64,000 nt of DNA from Phycisphaerales bacterium. Its GTDB lineage: Bacteria; Planctomycetota; Phycisphaerae; UBA1845. The DNA is taken from the NCBI GenBank assembly GCA_020639095.1, contig JACKHH010000012.1, positions 1-64,000 on the forward strand, given 5' to 3'. The notes below the pieces were generated by a model. That model was not told the origin of the DNA, did not search any database, and was given only the letters and a program-made list of their open reading frames with translations. A program made the translations under genes and the position numbers. This document shows positions 18,572 to 27,384 of the stretch, one piece after another; position 1 is the stretch's first letter, and each line of letters begins with the position of its first letter.

Positions 18572-19957
18572 ATGAACAACCAACAGGCTCCTGATATTCG
18601 TTCGTGGCGGACGACGACCGGCCGTGAACCAGTTGTGCGTATTGGCGTGGTGCTCGACGTTGATGAGATGTCGACAGTGCACATGCGGCTGCCCGAGGAG
18701 GACTACGACCTGGTGGGTAAGGGCTCGCCGACGCGCACGCTGCGCGACGCACGGATCGAAGCCCGCGTGAGCGACGGCACCGTGCTGGTGCGCATCGACG
18801 ACGGCGTGCTCGAACGAGCGCCGATCTGGCGAATTGTTCCGCGAAAAGATCAGCCGATCGTGCGCGGTGCGGGCGCGCTGGTTCGCGACATCGTCGCCGG
18901 TCGCGGTTTCCACTGGCGCAAGCTGATCGATCAGCGTCTCACCGGCGTGCTGGAATTGCGGGCGGGTTCACGCGGCCTCATTCTGGTGAACGAGATTCCG
19001 CTGGAGCCGTACCTTGCCGGCGTCATCACGTCCGAGATGGGCGCGGAGTGTCCCGTGGAGTTTCTCAAGGCGCAGTGTGTGGTGGCGCGCTCGTGGCTGC
19101 TGGCGCTGACCGAGGACATGCACGACGGCGAGCCGTTCGACCGCTGCAACGACGACTGCTGCCAGCGATACCAGGGCACCGACGAACTCAGCCCCGGAGC
19201 CATCGAAGCCACCGTGGGCACACGCGGGCTCGCGCTGCTCGACGAGAAGGGCGGGGTGGTCGACGCGAACTACTCGAAGAGTTGCGGGGGAATCTCCGAA
19301 CTGCCCGAGCACGTTTGGGGAATCACCAAACCGGGCCTGACGTCAATCATCGACGCCCCCCCGGGCGGGCCGGAGTCGCGTTTCTCGCCGGTGACTGGTG
19401 ATACGTTCGAGGAGTACCTGTCCGGTGCGTGGCTCGACGATACCAAGGTGTATTGCAGCCCGAACATCGTGCCCCCGGCAGAGTTTGCCCGTTACCTGGG
19501 CAAGGTGGACGAGGGCGGCGATTACTTCCGTTGGGAAATATCCATGACGCGCGCAGAGTTGGAGGAGACGGTCCGTACCCACGTTCCAGAGGCGGTTGAT
19601 TTCGCAAAGCTCACCGACCTGCGGGTCGAGGCCCGCGGCGTCTCAGGCCGGGCGACGAAGCTGACGGTCGTTTACGACGACGCAAAAGGGGAGCAGCATC
19701 AGGTCCTGCTCGACAGCGAGTACCGCATCCGCCAAGCCCTGCACCCGGGATTTCTCTACAGCAGCGCAATCGCGATCGCGACGCAGCGTGATGCCGACGG
19801 CGACATCGAAAAGGTCACCTGCCGTGGTGCGGGCTGGGGCCACGGCGCCGGCCTGTGTCAGATTGGCGCACTCGGCATGGGCCTCTGCAACATCGAGAAC
19901 GCAGCCATCCTCAAGCACTATTTCCCAACGGCGAAACTGAAGACGGTGTATCCGTAG
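18572..19957 (+). CDS. SpoIID/LytB-domain protein
   Basis: 461 residues from ATG 18572. SpoIID-type proteins are lytic transglycosylases that cut denuded glycan strands; the family also occurs widely outside spore formers. The core is visible as LEPYLAGVITSEMGAECP (E155, the conserved acidic position), LKAQCVVARSWLLA, the DDCCQRYQG segment, CGGISELPEHVWG, and the C-terminal GWGHGAGLCQIGALGMG block. No obvious signal peptide is present: the first 40 residues are polar (MNNQQAPDIRSW), so the location is uncertain. The N-terminal 120 residues (VRIGVVLD..) are a typical preceding domain. It lies downstream of the NlpC/P60 gene in the same direction and fits a cell-wall degradation set. Confidence 0.85.
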   Translation: MNNQQAPDIRSWRTTTGREPVVRIGVVLDVDEMSTVHMRLPEEDYDLVGKGSPTRTLRDARIEARVSDGTVLVRIDDGVLERAPIWRIVPRKDQPIVRGAGALVRDIVAGRGFHWRKLIDQRLTGVLELRAGSRGLILVNEIPLEPYLAGVITSEMGAECPVEFLKAQCVVARSWLLALTEDMHDGEPFDRCNDDCCQRYQGTDELSPGAIEATVGTRGLALLDEKGGVVDANYSKSCGGISELPEHVWGITKPGLTSIIDAPPGGPESRFSPVTGDTFEEYLSGAWLDDTKVYCSPNIVPPAEFARYLGKVDEGGDYFRWEISMTRAELEETVRTHVPEAVDFAKLTDLRVEARGVSGRATKLTVVYDDAKGEQHQVLLDSEYRIRQALHPGFLYSSAIAIATQRDADGDIEKVTCRGAGWGHGAGLCQIGALGMGLCNIENAAILKHYFPTAKLKTVYP

Positions 19958-19978
19958 GTCGAGTGTCAGCGTAGCAAG

Positions 19979-20045
19979 GTAGGGCGGGCTATTGCCCGCC
20001 TTTGCGCGCGTTCGGTGTTCGCCGGCGGGCAATAGCCCGCCCTAC
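19979..20045. repeat. 67-bp palindromic repeat, family A, copy 1
   Basis: A perfect inverted repeat with 22-bp arms (19979-20000 and 20024-20045; arms begin GTAGGGCGGGC and end GCCCGCCCTAC) around a 23-nt centre. The second copy, same length and orientation, is at 21009-21075; together they frame the PEP-CTERM gene at 20227. Confidence 0.95.
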
Positions 20046-20128
20046 AGGCCACGTAAGCGTCTGCTGAACTGCTACGGCTGCTAAAGCTTTGTTGTAGGGA
20101 ATTGTCCTATCAGCCACCCGGGATATCC

Positions 20129-20158
20129 TTGCGTCAGGCCGCACGTCTTGGGTATAAT
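20129..20158 (+). promoter_or_regulatory. Putative sigma-70-type promoter of the PEP-CTERM gene
   Basis: TTGCGT, an 18-bp spacer and a perfect TATAAT (20153-20158), 69 bp before the ATG at 20227. The -35 box matches only partly. Confidence 0.5.
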
Positions 20159-20226
20159 CCTACCCGCAGTTCAACTTTACTGGCGCAACGTCTCGCTTGG
20201 AATACGCTACCAATGGAGATCCTCCG

Positions 20227-21012
20227 ATGCGCGCATACTTCACCACGTTCGCAGCGTTTGTACTGGTAACTATCGGCGTCCCCTTTGCCGCGGAGGCTGG
20301 GTTCGTTTACCAGGAACACTCCGGATCCGCATTCGCCGAGGGGTGGACTGGATCGGGTGACAACTATGCGGTCGATTCGTTCACCGCACCGCCGACCTCG
20401 GGCAACATCTACACCTATGAAGAATACTACGCGGAGGTGGCGGCGGTCGTGCCTTCCGTCTGGGGGTATTCCCACAGGGCGAACGGCATACTGGAGCGCG
20501 CAAAGAGCAGCGAGCGCGTTGCAATCTCCGGGTCGGCGCATTCCCGTATCTGGGGTAACGGGCCGCTACCGGGCCACGGCGAGGCCACGCTGTCGCTCAC
20601 GACTACGCTGACTGCGCCGGTCGAGGATGTCGAAGTCTTCTATTCTATTTTTGTCACGGGTACCGACGATGTGGACGTCACCGGTTCGTTGCGAGTTGGC
20701 AATGTCGACACGGCTGAGACGTATCTCGCTCTGGACGAAACCGATCAGACATTTAACGGCTACCTGAACATAACGGTGCCAGAGGGCACGCGGATCATCG
20801 TTGAGATGGACCTGCAAGTGGTGATGGAACGGACAAGCACGGAGACCGCGTCGACCGGTGGAATCGTTGCCGAGATCGCCTTCTCACCAGAGCCGTCATC
20901 GGCGGTCCTTCTGGGATTGGGAATGACCGTAATCCTCAGAAGACGACGAAATAGTCGGCGAGCGCCGCAAGCTGCCGCCGTGGGCGCGCTAGCTCTCCCG
21001 CAAGCAAGGTAG
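20227..21012 (+). CDS. PEP-CTERM exported protein with a repeat-derived stop codon
   Basis: 261 residues from ATG 20227, the residue that starts the signal peptide (MRAYFTTFAAFVLVTIG..AEAG), with GGAG 10-13 bp upstream. The middle is a beta-rich domain of unknown function. The sorting signal near the C-terminus is SPEPSSAVLLGLGMTVILRRRR. About 20 residues follow the Arg cluster (NSRRAPQAAAVGALALPQAR), which is longer than usual. The stop TAG (21010-21012) lies inside the start of the family A repeat (GGTAGGG), so the tail length is set by the repeat. The original stop may have been displaced by insertion. Confidence 0.85.
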   Translation: MRAYFTTFAAFVLVTIGVPFAAEAGFVYQEHSGSAFAEGWTGSGDNYAVDSFTAPPTSGNIYTYEEYYAEVAAVVPSVWGYSHRANGILERAKSSERVAISGSAHSRIWGNGPLPGHGEATLSLTTTLTAPVEDVEVFYSIFVTGTDDVDVTGSLRVGNVDTAETYLALDETDQTFNGYLNITVPEGTRIIVEMDLQVVMERTSTETASTGGIVAEIAFSPEPSSAVLLGLGMTVILRRRRNSRRAPQAAAVGALALPQAR

Positions 21013-21075
21013 GGCGGGCTATTGCCCGCCTTTATACGTGATTGGTGATCGCCGGCGGGCAATAGCCCGCCCTAC
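21009..21075. repeat. 67-bp palindromic repeat, family A, copy 2
   Basis: Same arms as copy 1, identical over 22 bp on each side, with a different 23-nt centre. Flanks GCAAG and AGG are also shared. It supplies the stop codon of the PEP-CTERM gene and lies 39 bp from the end of the convergent metzincin gene. Confidence 0.95.
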
Positions 21076-21113
21076 AGGTGCCCCACGCTGCGCCACTTTT
21101 GGATGGACACGAC

Positions 21114-22529
21114 CTACGGCTGCTCGCTGCACAGCGGGTTCGGGTCGGTGGCGTGCAGCACGCCCGAGCCGGTGACGCAATTGGCGAATTCCGCCGCGTC
21201 AAACGCGTCGATGTCGCCGTCGTGGTCACGGTCGAAGCAGATGCAATCCTCGGGCAGCATCGGGCCTGCGCCTCCGGAAACACACTGCTGGATCGCCTTG
21301 TAGTCCCGCAAGTCCACGTCGCCATCGCCATCGTTGTCCGCGAAGGGTGTGTTGCACTCAGGCATCGGCATCGGCCGGAACGCTGCGATATACAACTCGT
21401 ACTCCCCGAAGTCCGTCCCGGGATGGCCGGGGAACTGCGGGAAAACCTTGACGACGTAATCCTTCGTTTCGGCGATGTGCAAGTCGAGCATCAATGCATC
21501 GTCCGACTCGCGTTCGTCACCGTTGCCGTCCGTCAGGTAATAGATTCCGGGGAAGTCGGGGTCTTCCAGCTTGTCCAGGTCGTACACCGCGACAGCCACG
21601 TTGAACTCGTCAAGCCGAGACGAAATCTCATTGGACAGCACCTCGATCTGCACGAAATCACCGGCATACGCAAAGAAGCTGTAGTAGTCGCTGTCGAACG
21701 GGTCGAACGTCTCGCCCTTCACCGCGATAACATCCGCGACCAGCGGCAACCCATGGATGGGATCGCCCGGCGGCACGACATTGGGAATTCCAATCGTCTT
21801 CAGCGGAAGCGGCGACGCGGTCGCGGGATCGCTGCCACCCGGTCCGCCCGGAAGCGACGACTCCAGATAGAACGCACCATCTTCGTTGAATGCCAGTTTG
21901 ATCGCGGAACGCTGGCCGATGCCCAGGTCAGCCGTGAGTTGCGCCAGCGTGAACCCACCCGGCAGTGCCGTCGTCAATGACTCGACATCGGTAAGTGTGT
22001 CCGGTGCCGTCGTCGGTCCGGGGTAGGGCGGCGTGAAACCGGCAGCCACCATCGACCCGGGCACGCCCGTACCGATCGGCGTGAATGAATCGTGGTGCCG
22101 CAAACCTTCCAGGTGCCCAATCTCATGGCCCGCGAGGTTGATGCTCGCTTTCACAATGTCCGCCGGTGATGGACTCATCTCGCCCACGAAATCAAATGCC
22201 ATGATCGCATTGACCGATGCCGTGTCGATCGACGCCACATTGCGGAAGTCAATACCCGTCGACGTGCCGATCGCAGCCGAGTTGAAGTTGACCCGGCTGA
22301 AAGGGGCGGGCGGTTCGTCGAGCGTAAACGTCATGTGCGGGAACGCGGCGTACATCATGCGCAGCCCGTCGAGAATGATGTCCTTCTCGGTCGGGGAGTA
22401 GGGGTAGATCGGCCCGGGCGAATCCGGATCAAAGTCGAGGTAGTAGACACTCTCGCTCCGCGCCGATGCCACGAACGCGAACAAAGTGAATCCCAACACC
22501 AGCGCAATTCGTTTCGATGCCGCCCGCAT
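21114..22529 (-). CDS. Secreted metzincin-type zinc metalloprotease with C-terminal dockerin-like repeats
   Basis: 471 residues from ATG 22529, preceded by GAGGAGG. Signal peptide residues 1-24. The extended zinc motif HEIGHLEGLRH (H135, E136, H139, H145) matches HExxHxxGxxH of metzincins; the context NLAGHEIGHLEGL resembles matrixin-like proteases. After the catalytic part comes a beta-rich segment with FVQIEVLSNEIS and YVVKVFPQFPG, similar to a pre-peptidase C-terminal domain. Two calcium-loop motifs follow, DNDGDGDVDLRDYKAI and DRDHDGDIDAFDAAEF, a dockerin-like module. I infer an exported protease held on a surface or complex. Substrate unknown. Confidence 0.85.
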   Translation of the reverse strand: MRAASKRIALVLGFTLFAFVASARSESVYYLDFDPDSPGPIYPYSPTEKDIILDGLRMMYAAFPHMTFTLDEPPAPFSRVNFNSAAIGTSTGIDFRNVASIDTASVNAIMAFDFVGEMSPSPADIVKASINLAGHEIGHLEGLRHHDSFTPIGTGVPGSMVAAGFTPPYPGPTTAPDTLTDVESLTTALPGGFTLAQLTADLGIGQRSAIKLAFNEDGAFYLESSLPGGPGGSDPATASPLPLKTIGIPNVVPPGDPIHGLPLVADVIAVKGETFDPFDSDYYSFFAYAGDFVQIEVLSNEISSRLDEFNVAVAVYDLDKLEDPDFPGIYYLTDGNGDERESDDALMLDLHIAETKDYVVKVFPQFPGHPGTDFGEYELYIAAFRPMPMPECNTPFADNDGDGDVDLRDYKAIQQCVSGGAGPMLPEDCICFDRDHDGDIDAFDAAEFANCVTGSGVLHATDPNPLCSEQP

Positions 22530-22719
22530 GATGCCGCCTCCTCAAGCCCGGCCTGTCGCTTGCTGCGGCGATGCTCGTCGCATCGTCTCCGCCCGATCCG
22601 TCCTGCTACCGGACATAGCGCGAGAATGTGAGAATCTGACGCGGATACCGATGGTTTTCGGGTTTCTTAGAAGCGTGCTATTCGCGGGTCGGATCGTGCC
22701 GGCAACGCGATTACGGCGT

Positions 22720-23742
22720 TTAGTCTGCGAGGAACCAGTTTACGACGTCGCCGATCATGGCCTGCCAGCCGGCGCTGCGTTCGGCACCCTCCGCGCCGAC
22801 TTGTGCGAAGCTGTGATCGGCGCCGGCGACGCGTCGCAGCGTGACGTCCTTGCCGCGGCTCAGAAGCTGACCATACAGCACGTCCGCCGATGCGGGCCAA
22901 ACCGCTTGATCATTCTGCCCCTGGCCGACGAATGTGCGGGCATTGGTTTTCACCAATTCCTCCATGGGTGAGGTGGCGAGAAAAGTCGACCACCGGCGAT
23001 GGGGGTGGCCCATGAACATCTTTTCGGCGCTGTCCGGATCGGCGAGGACTTCGCGCCACATTTCGATGAACTGCCGCACGCGTTCGTCGGGATCGTCGCC
23101 CAGGCCCTTGCCGAAATCGCCGCGGCGAACGAGTTCAATCAGGTCAACAAGCTGTGTGGCGCCGCCGCCCGCGAGGGTGGCGACGTGCGTCACGCAGGGG
23201 TTGTCCGCGGCTACGCGACACGCGACCAGCCCGCCCTCGGAGTGGCCCATGACGAGGATGCGGTTGCCATCGATTCCAGGGAGTTTGCGCACAGTGTCGA
23301 GCGCGGCGGCGATGGCAGCGGCCCAGCGGTCGAGCGTGTGTTCCTTGCAGAATTCGGCGAGTTCCGGGCCGGGATCGCCGTGCGGCATTTCCCCATAGAG
23401 CGCGACGCCCGGCTTCTCCACGACGAGCACACGCGCACGATCACCCGCGACATCGACGACCGAGCCTTCGCCCAATGCGGGCACAACGCGATCGCCGTAC
23501 CGTTGAAAGAGCGAGCCCGCGCCCGAACCTTGCACGTACACGATCAGCGGTTTCGGCGGGGCGTCTGCCGGTGCTTCGCTGAGATAGTACGTGATGCTGC
23601 GACCCAGCCGGTCGGTCGTGGTGTAACCGCTGAATGGCTGGCCTGGGACGTGAATACCTTCCGCAGCCATACCCACGGAAACGGCAGCCAACGTGACCAA
23701 GGTTACAATGCTACCGCGACAAAGCAGCCCGAATCGTGTCAT
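22720..23742 (-). CDS. Secreted alpha/beta hydrolase
   Basis: 340 residues, start ATG 23742 with AGGAGGA upstream, signal peptide residues 1-27. The nucleophile elbow is VMGHSEGG (GxSxG). A plausible acid lies in GQGQNDQAVWPA and the catalytic His in GADHSFAQ. The overall order fits the alpha/beta-hydrolase fold of the dienelactone hydrolase/prolyl oligopeptidase type. Esterase or peptidase activity is possible; the substrate cannot be read from the sequence. It precedes the metzincin gene on the same strand by 190 bp, with its own ribosome site. Confidence 0.85.
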   Translation of the reverse strand: MTRFGLLCRGSIVTLVTLAAVSVGMAAEGIHVPGQPFSGYTTTDRLGRSITYYLSEAPADAPPKPLIVYVQGSGAGSLFQRYGDRVVPALGEGSVVDVAGDRARVLVVEKPGVALYGEMPHGDPGPELAEFCKEHTLDRWAAAIAAALDTVRKLPGIDGNRILVMGHSEGGLVACRVAADNPCVTHVATLAGGGATQLVDLIELVRRGDFGKGLGDDPDERVRQFIEMWREVLADPDSAEKMFMGHPHRRWSTFLATSPMEELVKTNARTFVGQGQNDQAVWPASADVLYGQLLSRGKDVTLRRVAGADHSFAQVGAEGAERSAGWQAMIGDVVNWFLAD

Positions 23743-23981
23743 GCCGTAGTCCTCCTACACACTTGACGCGGGCCCTCACCCAAACCTGTCAGCAAATCCG
23801 TCAAAACAAGCCGGGTATTCTCGGACCCTTTACGTGGAAGTGCACCACAGTATCGGGACCTGCAATCAATCACGCGCCGCAATCACCCGATATCGCATAG
23901 TAAGCGCCCAGGTTACGCGCGGAAGGGCTGCACTTCTGGCGAGGTGGGCCCGGTCCGTCGCGGTGCGCTCATTGAGGTGCG

Positions 23982-24521
23982 ATGACAGGCGAACGTTATT
24001 ACAAATCGCGCTGCGCCGGTGCATTCAGCCTCGTCGAGCTGGTGTGCGTGGTGTTGATCATCGGCATCATCGCGGGTCTCGCGGTGCCGCGGTTTGCGAA
24101 TGCGATCGCTCGGCGGCAGTCGAGTTCCGCAGCCTATCGCGTGGTGCAGGACTTCGCGCTGGCGCAGCATCACGCGCGGATCACGAGCACGAACGTCACG
24201 CTGCACTTTGATGGCACCACGGGCACCTACTGGCTCGACGGCGTGCCCGACCCCGACAACGTGTCCAAGCGATACGAAGTCCACCTTCAGGACGAACCCT
24301 ACCACGTGGCGAGCGTGCGGGCTGCGCTGGGCGGCGACACCGAGTTGATCTACGACATGTACGGCAGGCCGGACGGTGGGGGAACCGTTCGATTGGTTAT
24401 TGGGAATATCATTAAGTCGATCACCGTCAACGCGACGTCCGGCGTAGCCAAGATCGTCGAGCTCAAGGTCGCGGACGTGGACGTGGCCACGACCGGCGTG
24501 GAAGTGACGAAGGGCAAGTAG
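23982..24521 (+). CDS. GspH/FimT-like pseudopilin
   Basis: 179 residues from ATG 23982 with GAGG 7 bp upstream. The prepilin signal is CAGA/FSLVEL, followed by a 20-residue hydrophobic helix (VCVVLIIGIIAGLAVPRF), with Glu at +5 of the mature protein. The -1 residue is Ala rather than the usual Gly. The globular part (FDGTTGTYWLDGVPDPDN) is like GspH/FimT. First gene of a four-gene pseudopilin operon; the next starts 5 bp after its stop. It likely acts in type II secretion or type IV pilus initiation. Confidence 0.85.
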   Translation: MTGERYYKSRCAGAFSLVELVCVVLIIGIIAGLAVPRFANAIARRQSSSAAYRVVQDFALAQHHARITSTNVTLHFDGTTGTYWLDGVPDPDNVSKRYEVHLQDEPYHVASVRAALGGDTELIYDMYGRPDGGGTVRLVIGNIIKSITVNATSGVAKIVELKVADVDVATTGVEVTKGK

Positions 24522-24526
24522 GTTTC

Positions 24527-26173
24527 ATGCGCGGGCAACCTGCCAACCGAGTCGCGGCCTTCACGCTGGCGGAGGTCGTCGCAGCCATGGCCATCATGGC
24601 CATCCTCTCGGTCGCGATCGGCAGCACGCTCATGATCGCAAGCCGGGCGGTCGACGACGGCACGGCCGCTGGTTCGCAAACACCTTCCGCGCGCGACGCT
24701 GGTGACATCATCATGTCCGACCTCGCGGACGCGCTCTCATTCTCGGAGCGCACCGCCAATGCGGTCACGTTCACCGTGCCGGATCGCGACGGCGACGACG
24801 AGGTTGAGAAGATTCGCTATTCGTGGAACGGCGCACCCGGCGGATTGCTCGTACGCACGATCAACGACAGTGCAGCCACCATCGCGACGGATGTCCACAA
24901 CTTCGACTTGAGCTACCTCACGCGCACGGTGAAACCGCCCGACCAGGCATGCTGCTACATCGACGGAAGCTGTGTGGATGAAGCCCCCGACGATTGTTCA
25001 TCAAACGGCGGCATGCCCAAAGGAAAATACACGACGTGCGCCGAGGAGTCGTGCATTGGCGCGTGCTGTGGAAGAGCTGGAGAATGTAACGACCTCTCGG
25101 AGCCGGCGTGCGAGCAGATGGACGACACCGTCTATCACGGCGACGGCTCATCCTGCGCGGACGTTGAGTGCCCGGTGATGACCGTTCTCTTCGTCGTAGC
25201 GAATCCGAACTTGCTCACCGATCAGGAGGTTGCCCGCAAGTCGCTTCTGCTATCGTGGCACTACACGCTCAAGTACATCAGCGACGACAATCTGGCGGCA
25301 GACAGTGCGGACGCCGTCGACGCGGACGTTATCTACCTGTCCGAGCAAGCAAACGACTCGGTGATGGACGGTACGTTTGCGAGTACGACCGCCGGTGTCG
25401 TCCTTGAAGAAGCCGGACTTTTTGACGAGGCGGGATTCTCCGCATTCGCGAGCACGAGCTACGCCGTAGCCGTTCAGATTCGCGACAACACACATTACAT
25501 CACATCGCCGTTCAGCACCGGAACGCTGACGATCCTGACCGATTACCTGCCCATCATGATCTTGTTGAACAATGAGGCGTCAGGTCTTCAACATCTGGCG
25601 AGTTCCGCGTACAGCACGAGCGAAGAGGTGCTGGCGACGCTGGACGCGGGTGCGACGTTGAGCGGCGGGGGAGCGGCCGCGGGCCGCCGAGTCAAACTTC
25701 CTTGGGGTGGAACTGGTTTCGACTTCACCCTGCTCAATGACAACGGCAAGACGCTGTTCCAGCGTTCCTTTGAATGGGCCGCGGGCATTGACGACGGCAC
25801 CAAGTCGAGTTGCGGTGATGGGCTGTGCAGTTCCATCGAGAGTCCGTGCAACTGCTTCAGCGATTGCGGTGTGAAAGTCGCGGCTGAGTCACCGGGCACC
25901 TACTGCGCCGACGGAATCGACAACGATTGCGATGGGCACGCCGATTGCGACGACGCGGACTGTGCGAGCGATGCGGCCTGCGTAACAGTGTGCGGGAACG
26001 GGACCTGCGAAAGCGGCGAAAGCCCGTGCTCCTGCGGTGTCGATTGCGGAGCGCCCATCGCAACGGAGTCAAACTGTAGCGACGGCATCGACAACAATTG
26101 CAACGGCGCCACCGACTGCGACGACGCGAATTGCAAGTTCAAACTCGGGTGCATCATCATGATCACGAAGTAG
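24527..26173 (+). CDS. Pseudopilin with a large Cys-rich passenger
   Basis: 548 residues. ATG 24527 begins a prepilin signal AAFTLAEVVAAMAIMAIL (Ala at -1, Glu at +5), and the first 130 residues look like a GspJ-type pseudopilin. Instead of ending, the protein continues with a Cys-rich block (ACCYIDGSCVDEAPDDC, ACCGRAGECNDLSEPAC). Next is a domain beginning MTVLFVVANPNLLTDQEV that resembles the VLFVVG modules of secreted proteins. It ends with repeats of the type CGDGLCSSIESPCNCFSDCG and GTCESGESPCSCGVDCG, alternating with DGIDNDCDGHADCDDADC (calcium/metal-type MopE-like). There is no stop or frameshift between parts. It may present these domains at the tip of a pseudopilus. The ligand is unknown. 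Confidence 0.8.
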   Translation: MRGQPANRVAAFTLAEVVAAMAIMAILSVAIGSTLMIASRAVDDGTAAGSQTPSARDAGDIIMSDLADALSFSERTANAVTFTVPDRDGDDEVEKIRYSWNGAPGGLLVRTINDSAATIATDVHNFDLSYLTRTVKPPDQACCYIDGSCVDEAPDDCSSNGGMPKGKYTTCAEESCIGACCGRAGECNDLSEPACEQMDDTVYHGDGSSCADVECPVMTVLFVVANPNLLTDQEVARKSLLLSWHYTLKYISDDNLAADSADAVDADVIYLSEQANDSVMDGTFASTTAGVVLEEAGLFDEAGFSAFASTSYAVAVQIRDNTHYITSPFSTGTLTILTDYLPIMILLNNEASGLQHLASSAYSTSEEVLATLDAGATLSGGGAAAGRRVKLPWGGTGFDFTLLNDNGKTLFQRSFEWAAGIDDGTKSSCGDGLCSSIESPCNCFSDCGVKVAAESPGTYCADGIDNDCDGHADCDDADCASDAACVTVCGNGTCESGESPCSCGVDCGAPIATESNCSDGIDNNCNGATDCDDANCKFKLGCIIMITK

Positions 26174-26214
26174 CGGCGGTATGCATGTTGGCCTGTTAGT
26201 GCGGCGAATAGTTT

Positions 26215-27384
26215 ATGCGTTCTGATATGCGACTAAGCGACATTGGGACATCCCGACGTAGCGGATTCACGCTCGCGGAAGCCATCGTCTCGATCGTCAT
26301 CGTGGGCGTGATGATGGTGACGGCGCTGAATCTCGTCGCGGCGTCGGCGCGCGCGCGGCAGATCAACGCCCGGCTTGGGGAGGCGCCCGCGCTGGCGCAC
26401 GACCTGATGAGCGAGATCCTCCAAGCCCGGTATAAAAGCGATTCCACCGTAGAAGTCGAAGGATCGGAGCAACTGCTCGCCAGCCACACCGCCAGCTCAA
26501 ACCTGAAAGACGCAAAGGTCGAGGAAGACGCGTGGTGGGCTCAGACGATCAAGCCTGTAGTATCGGATGATGCCGTGAGCTGGCGCGTGACGCGCGTTCA
26601 ATTCTTGGCGCGCAAGGAGGATGACTCAACAACCACACAGGTCCGGCTGTGTTTGCCCGCAGCCGATGGTACGCCGAGCGATACGGTGATCGCCCGCGTT
26701 GACATGAGCGCAAGTGAACTCACCAGTAGCTATGCGTGGATTGACAAGACGTTCGCTGATGCCGGAGGTCTGAAGCCAAATTCCGGCATATGCGTTGCGT
26801 TCAAGACCAGCGACGACAAATCATCTCGTTTGCGCTACGACGACAAGGCCACAAGCATGGATGGGGCGGTATTCTCTGAAGCCGAGGACGGTAAGTGGAC
26901 CCCCCTGGACGCATCATCAATGCTGCTTTTCTACCTCTACGGCACCGTGACGACGCCCGACGACAGCCACACGTCCTGGGGACCGGAATCGCCCGAGACC
27001 GCTGACACCCGCGCCGACTGGGACGACGTCGATGACTATGACGATTGGTCCGCGTCACCACCTGAGAGCAAGGATGGTACGCAGCTCACCGAGTATGCGG
27101 GATGGTCGCGCGCGGTCAAAGTCGAATACGTCTCGCCCACTGCGCCCAACGGTTCTGCCGTCGGTGATGACCAGGGCGTCAAACGCATCACCGTAACAGT
27201 CACGGATCCGCGCGGCGCGAAGACGACGCTGGTTGGATTGCGCAGCGCCGACGGTGCGTTCGAGCAGGAGGTGGACGCGACGAAGACCTACGTCAGTTGG
27301 GTGGGGCTCGATTTGCAGATCGGCGACGCGAACACGCCCCTGTCCATGGGGACGACGTTGGTCAACGAACCGGAGGACGAGTGA
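26215..27384 (+). CDS. Prepilin-type protein with a passenger domain (GspI/PilV-like N-terminus)
   Basis: 389 residues from ATG 26215 (ATG 26227 also possible). The canonical signal RRSG/FTLAEAIVSIVIVGVMMV has Gly at -1 and Glu at +5. Residues 85-240 look like a beta jelly-roll of the kind found in secreted proteins (TQVRLCLPAADGTPSD, TSSYAWIDKTFAD, LKPNSGICVAFKTS), inserted before the usual pseudopilin C-terminal strand region (AVKVEYVSP, KRITVTVTDPRG). The stop overlaps the next start by one base (TGATG), so translation is coupled. The jelly-roll assignment is inference from strand pattern. Confidence 0.8.
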   Translation: MRSDMRLSDIGTSRRSGFTLAEAIVSIVIVGVMMVTALNLVAASARARQINARLGEAPALAHDLMSEILQARYKSDSTVEVEGSEQLLASHTASSNLKDAKVEEDAWWAQTIKPVVSDDAVSWRVTRVQFLARKEDDSTTTQVRLCLPAADGTPSDTVIARVDMSASELTSSYAWIDKTFADAGGLKPNSGICVAFKTSDDKSSRLRYDDKATSMDGAVFSEAEDGKWTPLDASSMLLFYLYGTVTTPDDSHTSWGPESPETADTRADWDDVDDYDDWSASPPESKDGTQLTEYAGWSRAVKVEYVSPTAPNGSAVGDDQGVKRITVTVTDPRGAKTTLVGLRSADGAFEQEVDATKTYVSWVGLDLQIGDANTPLSMGTTLVNEPEDE

